Assembly: GCA_012270265.1 (NCBI GenBank)
Contig: JAAXIR010000137.1
Span: forward strand, 1-6,257
Reading direction: 5' to 3'
Origin: Candidatus Poseidoniales archaeon
GTDB taxonomy: Archaea; Thermoplasmatota; Poseidoniia; Poseidoniales; Poseidoniaceae
Length of the DNA: 6,257 nucleotides
Positions 1 to 5,382 of the stretch are shown here, one piece after another; within the stretch, counting starts at the first letter, position 1, and every line of letters begins with the position of its first letter. The position numbers were made by a program, and so were the translations under genes. The notes beneath the pieces are model-generated. The model was not told the DNA's origin. It did no database searches and saw only the letters and a program-made list of their open reading frames with translations.

Positions 1-209
1 TCGATCACACACGTGTATCTTACACCATCTTCAATGATACAACAAGTCAGATTACACTGAGTGATTCAGGTGGAAGGCACATCGACATCAAATGCAAGGA
101 AGGCCCGATGCTGAAGATGCACGTCGTCGGACGAACCACCTCTGAAGAGGTTGATTGGATGCAAATCGATGGAATCCTCGCTTCAAAGAAACCTGCGGAG
201 TGGGGCTAA
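1..209 (+). CDS. C-terminal fragment of an unidentified protein
   Basis: An open frame enters from the left edge (first full codon at base 3) and ends at the TAA at 207-209, giving 68 visible residues. The fragment begins DHTRVSYTIFND and ends ASKKPAEWG. It alternates short hydrophobic and polar stretches, as in a beta-rich soluble domain, and has no membrane helix. I do not recognise the family, and the 5' part is outside the window. Support for real coding comes from the uninterrupted frame and from the exact junction with the next gene: the last A of its stop codon is the first A of the transporter's ATG (TAATG), typical of translationally coupled archaeal and bacterial operon genes. A link to sugar uptake can only be guessed from this coupling. 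Confidence 0.7.
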   Translation, partial: DHTRVSYTIFNDTTSQITLSDSGGRHIDIKCKEGPMLKMHVVGRTTSEEVDWMQIDGILASKKPAEWG

Positions 210-517
210 TGGCAGCACTTTGGGTCGAGTCGATCGGTCTTGTTGCCGGATTCATTGGCATCGTTGCTTGGATTCCTCAGATTCGTCGCGTTTGGGTCGA
301 TGAAAAGGAGGAAGGTATCTCTCTCCCAACCTTCATTGCCGTAACAGCTTCACTGTCGCTATGGCTTGTTTATGGAATCATTGTCAATTCCATTGCCATG
401 ATCGTATCGAACATATTGACGCTCGCGTTCATCATTGCGATAACGCTTGGCGTTTATCGAATACGCAACAAGCGATCCGAAGTTGAACTCAACAAACCGA
501 CTTCGTCGTCTCAATGA
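209..517 (+). CDS. SemiSWEET-type sugar transporter (PQ-loop/MtN3 family)
   Basis: Predicted 102-residue integral membrane protein of the SemiSWEET family, which dimerises to form a bidirectional, gradient-driven sugar pore. Three hydrophobic helices are visible at about residues 5-25, 41-59 and 62-84. The PQ motif (WIPQ, residues 21-24) ends helix 1. GISL (residues 37-40) precedes helix 2, and LWLVYG (51-56) holds the conserved Trp52. The helix-3 Asn (Asn68, in SNILTL) corresponds to the pore Asn of bacterial members, so both substrate-pocket residues are present. The length matches the family (about 85-100 residues). The frame is open further upstream, but I chose the ATG at 209: it overlaps the previous stop as TAATG, has GGAG at 197-200 eight bases upstream, and removes a polar extension not expected of this family. 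The 3' end runs 29 bp into the opposing glutamine synthetase gene. The sugar cannot be read from sequence. Confidence 0.88.
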   Translation: MAALWVESIGLVAGFIGIVAWIPQIRRVWVDEKEEGISLPTFIAVTASLSLWLVYGIIVNSIAMIVSNILTLAFIIAITLGVYRIRNKRSEVELNKPTSSSQ

Positions 518-1499
518 TGACAGCACCAATCTTGTATGGGTCACCATTGGAAGCGGGCCGTCGGTCTTCGAGTCGTCCAACCCAACCATCGGTTGGGACA
601 GATGCTGGAACACGGATCGATGCTCCACGGTCGGAGACGCCGTATGAGAACTGATCAATCGCTTGTGTCTCGTGCAATCCGGTCAAGCGCTCTTCGTTGT
701 GTGCACCGTAAACAGACATGTGCTTCTCGATGTTGCGGCCGAATGCCTCACAGATGCTGTCAAACAATTCCTTGCCACCCTTGTCACGCATGGCTCCATT
801 GGAGAAGTTCGCGTGCATTCCAGAACCATTCCAGTCGCCCTTGATTGGTTTTGGATGGTATTCGATGTAGTAGCCGTAGCTTTCTGTAAGTCGGTCGAGC
901 ATGTAGCGAGCAACCCAAAGTTCGTCACCGGCTTGCTTTGCACCCTTGGCAAAGATTTGGAATTCCCATTGGCCGCATGCAACTTCTTGGTTGATTCCTT
1001 CAAAGTTGAGTCCAGCTTCAAGGCAGAGATCTGCGTGCTCTTCAACGAGGGAACGACCGTGGGTGTTCTTTCCACCGACGGAACAGTAGTAGAGTCCTTG
1101 TGGGCCTGGGTAACCGCCGACTGGGAAACCAAGTGGCAGTTGTGTGTCAACGTCCATGATGAAGTATTCTTGCTCAAATCCGAACCAGAAATCATCGTCA
1201 TCGTCATCGATTGTTGCTCGGCCATTGCTTGGATGAGGGGTGCCATCTGGGTTGAGAACTTCGCACATGACGAGGTAACCGTTGACACGTTGTGGATCTG
1301 GGAAGATGTTCACAGGCTTGAGAAGACAGTCGGATGAACTGCCATCTGCTTGCTTGGTTGAAGAACCGTCAAACATCCAAATTGGACATTCTTCCAATGT
1401 TCCAGTAAAGTTCGAACGAACCATTGTTTTGCTACGCATGTTTTGCGTTGGTTCGTATCCATCTAGCCAAATATACTCAAGTTTTGCTTTATCACTCAT
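489..1499 (-). CDS. glnA: Glutamine synthetase, type II (eukaryote-like GSII)
   Basis: ATP-dependent condensation of glutamate and ammonium to glutamine, the main ammonium-assimilating step, in the cytoplasm. The 336-residue protein shows GSII landmarks in order: LEYIWLDG (7-14), MRSKT (21-25), the beta-grasp signature MFDGSSTKQA with SSSD (42-57), WFGFEQEY with metal-binding glutamates (105-112), GPQGLYYCSVGG (132-143), INQEVACGQWEFQI (169-182), WNGSGMHANFS (223-233), RLTGLHET (271-278), RGASIRVP (291-298) and LEDRRPASNGDPY (310-322). GSII enzymes run about 340-370 residues, so it looks complete. GSI-type features, including the adenylylation-loop Tyr region, are absent. I chose the ATG at 1499 (MSDKAKLEYIW) because homologues begin close to this motif and GAGG lies at 1511-1514. 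In-frame ATGs at 1547 and 1559 would add 16 or 20 residues and fit a leaderless transcript from the TATA-like box at 1578-1585. A run of six Asp (98-103) sits just before WFGFEQEY. Confidence 0.96.
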   Translation of the reverse strand: MSDKAKLEYIWLDGYEPTQNMRSKTMVRSNFTGTLEECPIWMFDGSSTKQADGSSSDCLLKPVNIFPDPQRVNGYLVMCEVLNPDGTPHPSNGRATIDDDDDDFWFGFEQEYFIMDVDTQLPLGFPVGGYPGPQGLYYCSVGGKNTHGRSLVEEHADLCLEAGLNFEGINQEVACGQWEFQIFAKGAKQAGDELWVARYMLDRLTESYGYYIEYHPKPIKGDWNGSGMHANFSNGAMRDKGGKELFDSICEAFGRNIEKHMSVYGAHNEERLTGLHETQAIDQFSYGVSDRGASIRVPASVPTDGWVGRLEDRRPASNGDPYKIGAVIIETTKSVC

Positions 1500-1561
1500 G
1501 GTATCAGACGCCTCGCTGTGAGGGCGGTATATGAACCATTTGCTCATTATTTTTGACATAA

Positions 1562-1570
1562 AGTGTCACT
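1562..1570. promoter_or_regulatory. Perfect 9-bp palindrome between TATA-like box and expected start site of glnA
   Basis: AGTGTCACT reads AGTG-T-CACT on both strands. It falls between the TATA-like element (1578-1585) and the position where glnA transcription would be expected to begin, a common place for archaeal repressors to block RNA polymerase. It does not match the GGAA/TTCC half-sites of the methanogen nitrogen regulator NrpR. A palindrome this short can occur by chance, so this is only a candidate operator. Confidence 0.25.
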
Positions 1571-1577
1571 ATTGACC

Positions 1578-1585
1578 AATAAATA
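1578..1585 (-). promoter_or_regulatory. Candidate archaeal TATA box for glnA
   Basis: On the minus strand this reads TATTTATT, preceded by an A-rich stretch (AAAAATAGG) that could serve as a BRE. Archaeal start sites usually lie about 25-27 bases downstream of the TATA centre, which would put transcription start near 1555-1558. That is next to the in-frame ATGs at 1559 and 1547 and about 56-60 bases upstream of the preferred start at 1499. It is the best TATA-like match I found in the 1500-1708 gap. The rest of that gap is AT-rich with no gene. A minus-strand T-run at 1652-1656 could help end the hydrolase transcript. Confidence 0.5.
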
Positions 1586-1619
1586 CCTATTTTTGTTATC
1601 AAACGAGGATTTTTACTTA

Positions 1620-1636
1620 TCTGATACTGTTCTGAT
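1620..1636. repeat. Two TCTGAT direct repeats spaced one helical turn apart
   Basis: TCTGAT occurs at 1620-1625 and 1631-1636, starting 11 bp apart, so both copies face the same side of the helix. They lie about 35-50 bp upstream of the TATA-like box of glnA, where an activator or co-operative regulator could bind. Six-base repeats in AT-rich DNA can arise by chance, hence the low confidence. Confidence 0.25.
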
Positions 1637-1708
1637 TTAGACAATTGCGCGAAAAAGTAACTTGAAATTTAGCAAACGCACAAATTATCACAATCTAGGT
1701 GAGAAGAG

Positions 1709-3526
1709 TCACTGATTGTTCGCCGCTTCATCTGATTGTGGCGTGATGAGAACATCGTCCGAGGAGCGTTCAATGACCGGTAATTCTGCAACCGATAGTG
1801 AAGGTAGTACGTGGACGGTGCAGGAATTACCACATGCAGGGGCGAGGTAATCCTCTCCTTGATCGCTCAGAACGAATCGTATGCCGTGTCCTGCCGGCAA
1901 GAGTGCGTCAATCGCTTGGAATTCCATTAACATGGTAATCTCTTGGCCGGGTACAACGGTTTGCGCCTCATATCCGCCAGCATGGTACCGTACATCCATC
2001 GTTGCATGCCCGAGTCGTAGCCCTGTCTCGGCGTCTTGCATTTCGACAAAGATTTGTCCACCATCAAAGGTCGGAACTGCGGACAGATGGATTGTTGCTA
2101 AACCAGCAATGTGGAGGTCGTCAGTGTCGCTTAATGCAGAACATTCCACAGTCAACGATTGTCCCCCGCCAACAACAGGGGCTCCTCCTCCTACGAATGC
2201 TCCATCGTTGGTGCAATCGCTCAAGTCGAGTTGTAGACGCTCAACATCGGCAGGTGGCCATGTCGCTTCAATTCTCCATTGGCCATCGTTTCGTTGGACT
2301 TGGGCATGCAATGCTGGCTTCTCACCAACACCTTTCAGATAGTACTCCATCCATTCGAACAAGTCTTGACCCCAGTCCCACCGTGTCATGTTCTGAATGG
2401 CTTCACCACCGTAACCAGAATCCTGGGCATTGTGTTTGGTCCATTGGTCGGGATAATTGTGCTCCCATTGACCGATCATTCCAGCAACGTCGTATCCATT
2501 GTCGATGTACTCCTGATACCAATTGACACCAGGCGGTCCACCAAAGACCATGTGAGGGTCAACGTTCCAATCCTGAAGGCCTTGAACCCAGTAGATGCTT
2601 CCATTGTACTTGCCCAATGCCTTGTCGATGTGGCTTCGCTCATCGTAGTAGTTGTCCATGTACGGATCGAGTTCACCAAGCCCATAGCGCGTTGGTCCTG
2701 CGAGGAATCCTTCAACGACGTCTCCGCACAAATTGTCAAGATCGTCGCCATCGTAATCGAGAATCGAACCTCCGTAATTGGAGTGCATCACTTGGCTTCG
2801 TGCTTCTGCGCTACCGTTCTTGTAAAGGAGTGGTCCAAGAGCAGTTGTACCGGATATAGGAACGATGGTTTTCAGATACTGGCTGCCTTGTGCAGCAGCT
2901 TCCCATGCGGTTGCGCCTTCGTAGGATTTCCCATAGATAGCGACATGGCCATTGCTCCAATTCTGTGTTCCTAGCCATTCGACGGCCATGTGAATACCAA
3001 GTCCTTCACCATCGCCACGATAGTCGAAGCATCCTGTGCTCTCTTCGGTCGCAAACACAGCCACCTGTGCAAGAGCATAGCCGTGTGGTACGAAATTGTC
3101 GTAAATGAATTCACCGCGACCAGCACTAACAACGTTGGTTGGGGATGATTGGCTTCCCGGAGACCCATAATCAAAATATGGACTCACGACAGCGATAACT
3201 GGGACTTGTTCACCTTCTTCTGTATTCGACGGCAACCAATACGAGAGGTGCACTTCAGCGGTATTCGGACCGCCTTCCCAAGTACCAGATGTATCGACCT
3301 CGATGTTCACTTCTTGGACAGGCAGTGGTTCGTATGGTCCATCCTCAAGCACCCGAGAGTAGGAACCTGTCCAGTTCCATTCGAGCGTATGGCGCTCGTA
3401 GATGTCTGGGTATGTTTCAACGACCTTTTCTTCCGAGGACGGGATTGAGTTTCCAAAACATCCTGAGAGCGTCATGCTGAGCATCATTACCATGAGAAGA
3501 ACGGCCAATCCACTCCTTCTCGCCAT
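1709..3526 (-). CDS. Secreted lipoprotein serine hydrolase, X-Pro dipeptidyl-peptidase/CocE family (S15-like)
   Basis: A 605-residue alpha/beta-hydrolase predicted to sit on the outer face of the membrane and cleave peptides (Xaa-Pro dipeptidyl-peptidase type) or esters/amides (CocE/NonD type). The N-terminus has RR, a hydrophobic core and the lipobox LSGC, with Cys23 as probable lipidation site. The nucleophile motif GKSYEG gives Ser201, matching the GxSYxG of S15/CocE enzymes. Asp319 in GLQDWNV and His357 in GQWEHNYP complete a plausible triad. FDYRGDGEG (167-175) matches the family's conserved strand before the nucleophile. Residues from about 430 to 580 are beta-rich and fit the C-terminal jelly-roll (PepX_C). 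The frame is open to 3664, but the ATG at 3526 directly precedes the signal peptide and has GAGG at 3534-3537 with a seven-base spacer. It diverges from pyrF. The family is clear; the substrate is not. Confidence 0.9.
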   Translation of the reverse strand: MARRSGLAVLLMVMMLSMTLSGCFGNSIPSSEEKVVETYPDIYERHTLEWNWTGSYSRVLEDGPYEPLPVQEVNIEVDTSGTWEGGPNTAEVHLSYWLPSNTEEGEQVPVIAVVSPYFDYGSPGSQSSPTNVVSAGRGEFIYDNFVPHGYALAQVAVFATEESTGCFDYRGDGEGLGIHMAVEWLGTQNWSNGHVAIYGKSYEGATAWEAAAQGSQYLKTIVPISGTTALGPLLYKNGSAEARSQVMHSNYGGSILDYDGDDLDNLCGDVVEGFLAGPTRYGLGELDPYMDNYYDERSHIDKALGKYNGSIYWVQGLQDWNVDPHMVFGGPPGVNWYQEYIDNGYDVAGMIGQWEHNYPDQWTKHNAQDSGYGGEAIQNMTRWDWGQDLFEWMEYYLKGVGEKPALHAQVQRNDGQWRIEATWPPADVERLQLDLSDCTNDGAFVGGGAPVVGGGQSLTVECSALSDTDDLHIAGLATIHLSAVPTFDGGQIFVEMQDAETGLRLGHATMDVRYHAGGYEAQTVVPGQEITMLMEFQAIDALLPAGHGIRFVLSDQGEDYLAPACGNSCTVHVLPSLSVAELPVIERSSDDVLITPQSDEAANNQ

Positions 3527-3533
3527 GTTCTTC

Positions 3534-3537
3534 CCTC
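3534..3537 (-). promoter_or_regulatory. Ribosome binding site deciding the hydrolase start
   Basis: On the minus strand GAGG (within GAGGGAAG) lies seven bases before the ATG at 3526. The alternative in-frame ATG at 3550 has no such motif, and the 3526 start gives a clean lipoprotein signal peptide. Motif and spacing match those ahead of the DUF1844 gene, suggesting Shine-Dalgarno initiation is in use in this genome. Confidence 0.6.
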
Positions 3538-3555
3538 GATGAGGTGACATAAACG

Positions 3556-3576
3556 GTTTGCGTCTTTTCCGCAAAC
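3556..3576. repeat. 7-bp inverted repeat in the divergent hydrolase/pyrF gap
   Basis: GTTTGCG (3556-3562) and CGCAAAC (3570-3576) are perfect reverse complements with a 7-base pyrimidine spacer. The repeat sits in the middle of the 80-bp gap between two divergent genes, 30 bp from each start. It could bind a dimeric regulator acting on both genes or fold as a hairpin in a leader RNA. Half-site centres are 14 bp apart. Nothing identifies the binding protein. Confidence 0.4.
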
Positions 3577-3606
3577 TATGATTGGTGGCAATACTTGGGG
3601 TTGAGC

Positions 3607-4401
3607 ATGGAGGCAAGTGAAGCATGGGGCGTACGCTGGAATGCCTCGACCTTGCCCATGGCAAAAACGTTCATGCAAGTCGCTTGTCGGAAACAGAGTT
3701 TGGTTTGCCTGGCCGCCGATCGATACACAATGGCTGAATTGTTCGAACTGCTTGAAGCCGTAGGCGGTTCCATTGCAGCATTGAAGACGCACGTCGACCT
3801 CATCGATGATTGGAATACGGAAGATTGGAAGCGTTTCTGTGAACGTGCACAAGCATTGGACCTTCTCATCTTTGAAGACCGGAAATTTGCAGACATCGGG
3901 AAAATTTCTCGCAGGCAAATGGGTGGAATCTATAACATCAAAGAGTGGAGTGATCTTGTGACAGCTCATCTCATTAGTGGACCAGACATTGTCGACGGAT
4001 TACAAGCAGCATGGACCGAAGCATCAAGAGAAGGTGGTGTTCTATTGCTCGCACAAATGTCCAGTCGTGGAAATCTTCTCAATCCAGAGTACACATCTAC
4101 GGTTGTCGAAGCAGGACGAGTCCATCCTGGAGTGTTTGGCTTTATTGGAAACGGATCCAATCCTGATTCTGTACGTGAGTTGCGTTCGAAGGTTGGTGAA
4201 GGCAAGATGATCTGGACTCCCGGGGTGAATCTTGCGACTGGTGACGGAGAGATGGGTCAACGATATGGCGATCCATACGAAGCGGTCATGGCTGGATCGG
4301 ATTGCATCATCGTCGGGTCCGGAATTCATGGGTCGAGTGACCCTACTGCTGCTGCCACTGCATATGCAGAAGCTTCGTGGAAAGCATTACTGGAGCGGTG
4401 A
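3607..4401 (+). CDS. pyrF: Orotidine-5'-phosphate decarboxylase, eukaryote-like (URA3 type)
   Basis: Decarboxylates OMP to UMP, the last step of de novo pyrimidine synthesis, in the cytoplasm. The 264-residue protein matches the fungal/animal form closely in wording and length (yeast 267). KTHVDLIDDW holds Lys60, and FEDRKFADIG (89-98) holds Asp91, Lys93 and Asp96, giving the full Lys-Asp-Lys-Asp catalytic network. Also visible are the AHL segment (120-122), the IGNGSNP loop, WTPGVNL (203-209) and MGQRYGDPYEAV with the phosphate-contacting Gln218 and Tyr220. Oddly, the usual VGRG/VGRP motif reads VGSG: Ser238 stands where yeast has phosphate-binding Arg235. I chose the ATG at 3607, with GGGG at 3597-3600 six bases upstream; an in-frame TTG at 3595 would add four residues. 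The gene is followed almost immediately by a small membrane-protein gene on the same strand. Confidence 0.95.
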   Translation: MEASEAWGVRWNASTLPMAKTFMQVACRKQSLVCLAADRYTMAELFELLEAVGGSIAALKTHVDLIDDWNTEDWKRFCERAQALDLLIFEDRKFADIGKISRRQMGGIYNIKEWSDLVTAHLISGPDIVDGLQAAWTEASREGGVLLLAQMSSRGNLLNPEYTSTVVEAGRVHPGVFGFIGNGSNPDSVRELRSKVGEGKMIWTPGVNLATGDGEMGQRYGDPYEAVMAGSDCIIVGSGIHGSSDPTAAATAYAEASWKALLER

Positions 4402-4403
4402 AC

Positions 4404-4664
4404 GTGGAAGCGTTTCTGTTTCTGGTTGGCCTTTTGCTGTTTGCAGGTTTGCTCGCACTGCTGTACTGGGGCTATTGGAATGCCCGTAAATTGGACCGTC
4501 AAATCCTACAGGGGGACCCTTCACTCCTCACAACAAGTACCTACCAACGTGAACAAGTGATCCAAGCGCCTCATGGATCGACCATCATGGAAGGACAAAT
4601 CGTTCAATTACCCGGTCAGTACGTTCAACCGATTCAAGTTCAACACAATCGATTACAACAGTGA
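4404..4664 (+). CDS. Small single-helix membrane protein, unknown function
   Basis: An 86-residue protein with one N-terminal helix (about residues 4-25, rich in Leu, Phe and Gly, ending YWGYW). NARKLDR follows directly, so the positive-inside rule puts the tail in the cytoplasm. The tail (about 26-86) is polar and rich in Gln (13 residues), ending VQHNRLQQ. I recognise no family. The start is inferred as GTG at 4404, two bases after the pyrF stop, with GGAG (4392-4395) eight bases upstream inside the pyrF end. An in-frame GTG at 4398 would overlap the stop but is only two bases from that motif. The tight spacing argues for co-translation with pyrF, although no role in pyrimidine synthesis is evident. 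Its last 12 bases overlap the end of the opposing receiver-domain gene. The frame is clean and the helix convincing, but an unknown of this size could still be misassigned. Confidence 0.65.
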   Translation: MEAFLFLVGLLLFAGLLALLYWGYWNARKLDRQILQGDPSLLTTSTYQREQVIQAPHGSTIMEGQIVQLPGQYVQPIQVQHNRLQQ

Positions 4665-5318
4665 ATCAAGGTATCCTTGCTGGTATGCGATACCGACACC
4701 AAGACCTACGATAACAAGGAAAAACAGAAGTTTTCTGCCACGTTTTTTCGGGCGAGCAACTTCGACAACTTCCGGTTCGATTGCTGGTAATTCTGCAATT
4801 GGTGGAAGAGTTTCGAGTGGGGGGAGTTCAGCAAGAGGAGGAAGTTGGATTTCGTCCGGTTGTGGCTTGATACGATCTTCGGGGTACAATTCATCAAGGT
4901 CTTCAAGACCTGGTGCTTCAGGAATCGGCCCGAGAACTTGATCCCAGATTTCATCTAATTGTGCTTGACTGACTGGTTTAGCAAGCCAACCTACAGCTCC
5001 AGCTGAGTATGTTGCATGTACGGCCAATTCCCGAAGACGATTTGGAGCAATGAAAAGAATACGTGAGTCGCCCCCATGCTCGCGCATTTCTAAGGCTGCA
5101 AGATGTCCATCGAGTGAAGGAATGTCCAGAGACATAACGACGAGTTCTGGATCAAGCTTGATGTATTCGTCCACAGCAAGATCGCCATCTTCGCAGACTT
5201 GTGTCGCAAATCCTCGTTTCTTGAACACTTCACGCAACCGCATAATCGACATCTGATTGTTATCAACAATCAACACAGTCGGTGCTTCATCTGAGGAGAC
5301 TTCACTGACGTAAGACAT
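4653..5318 (-). CDS. Tail-anchored receiver-domain protein lacking the phospho-accepting Asp
   Basis: The 221-residue protein has three parts. Residues about 14-130 form a CheY-like receiver fold: TVLIVDNNQ (strand 1, acidic Asp19), ELVVMSLDIPSLDG (strand 3), RILFIAP (strand 4) and GWLAKPVS (strand 5, conserved Lys114-Pro). Aligning PSLDG with the usual PGMDG puts Ser63 at the phosphorylated Asp position, and the strand-4 Thr/Ser is Ile90, so ordinary phospho-signalling is unlikely. Residues about 131-188 form an acidic, Pro-rich linker with four hexads (LPPLAE, LPPLET, LPPIAE, LPAIEP; 159-182). Then comes a basic patch (RPKKRGRK, 189-196), one membrane helix (about 197-213) and a ten-residue tail, placing the receiver in the cytoplasm. 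The ATG at 5318 is preferred over an in-frame TTG at 5327; neither has a strong ribosome binding site. It lies 64 bases behind the DUF1844 gene on the same strand. A protein-protein docking role is inference. Confidence 0.85.
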   Translation of the reverse strand: MSYVSEVSSDEAPTVLIVDNNQMSIMRLREVFKKRGFATQVCEDGDLAVDEYIKLDPELVVMSLDIPSLDGHLAALEMREHGGDSRILFIAPNRLRELAVHATYSAGAVGWLAKPVSQAQLDEIWDQVLGPIPEAPGLEDLDELYPEDRIKPQPDEIQLPPLAELPPLETLPPIAELPAIEPEVVEVARPKKRGRKLLFFLVIVGLGVGIAYQQGYLDSLL

Positions 5319-5352
5319 CGCGACCAATTCTTCTGAAACAATCCTTGCTCAT

Positions 5353-5374
5353 CAATCAACCGATGAAATGATTG
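5353..5374. repeat. Short inverted repeat between the DUF1844 and receiver genes
   Basis: CAATCA (5353-5358) and TGATTG (5369-5374) are reverse complements around a 10-base loop, starting eight bases past the DUF1844 stop. The stem is only six AT-rich pairs with no T-run after it, so it is a weak candidate for a processing or attenuation hairpin. Its interest is the position, in the only sizeable gap of the three-gene cluster. Confidence 0.25.
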
Positions 5375-5382
5375 GAATTCGG

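Noticed and set aside
155..208. Longer N-terminus for the SemiSWEET gene
   Set aside because: The extra 18 residues are polar, lie inside the upstream gene and have no ribosome site comparable to the GGAG ahead of 209.
683..1288. A 201-codon minus-strand frame, Ser/Thr-rich
   Set aside because: It is the shifted frame of glutamine synthetase on the same strand; its low-complexity composition is a frame-shift artefact.
663..1337. A 224-codon open frame on the + strand
   Set aside because: It lies wholly antisense to the strongly supported glutamine synthetase gene, and its translation has no recognisable domain. Long antisense frames are expected opposite a conserved gene.
1647..1661. Minus-strand T-run as a terminator for the hydrolase gene
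   Set aside because: Only five consecutive T without a clear stem, in generally AT-rich DNA; too weak to list as a terminator.
2279..2974. A 231-codon + strand open frame opposite the hydrolase, with hydrophobic stretches
   Set aside because: Fully antisense to the hydrolase, whose catalytic motifs and signal peptide confirm the other strand. The hydrophobicity arises from reading acidic and Asn codons in reverse complement.
3527..3664. Longer N-terminus for the hydrolase
   Set aside because: The extra 46 residues would run into pyrF and bury the lipoprotein signal peptide. The ATG at 3526 has a good ribosome site and places the signal peptide first.
3487..3969. A 160-codon minus-strand frame spanning the divergent gap
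   Set aside because: It overlaps the start of both the hydrolase and pyrF and has no family resemblance. The real genes on either side explain the DNA.
4653..4941. Ser/Gly-rich + strand frame after the small membrane protein
   Set aside because: It is opposite the receiver gene's Pro-rich linker and only mirrors its LPPL hexads.
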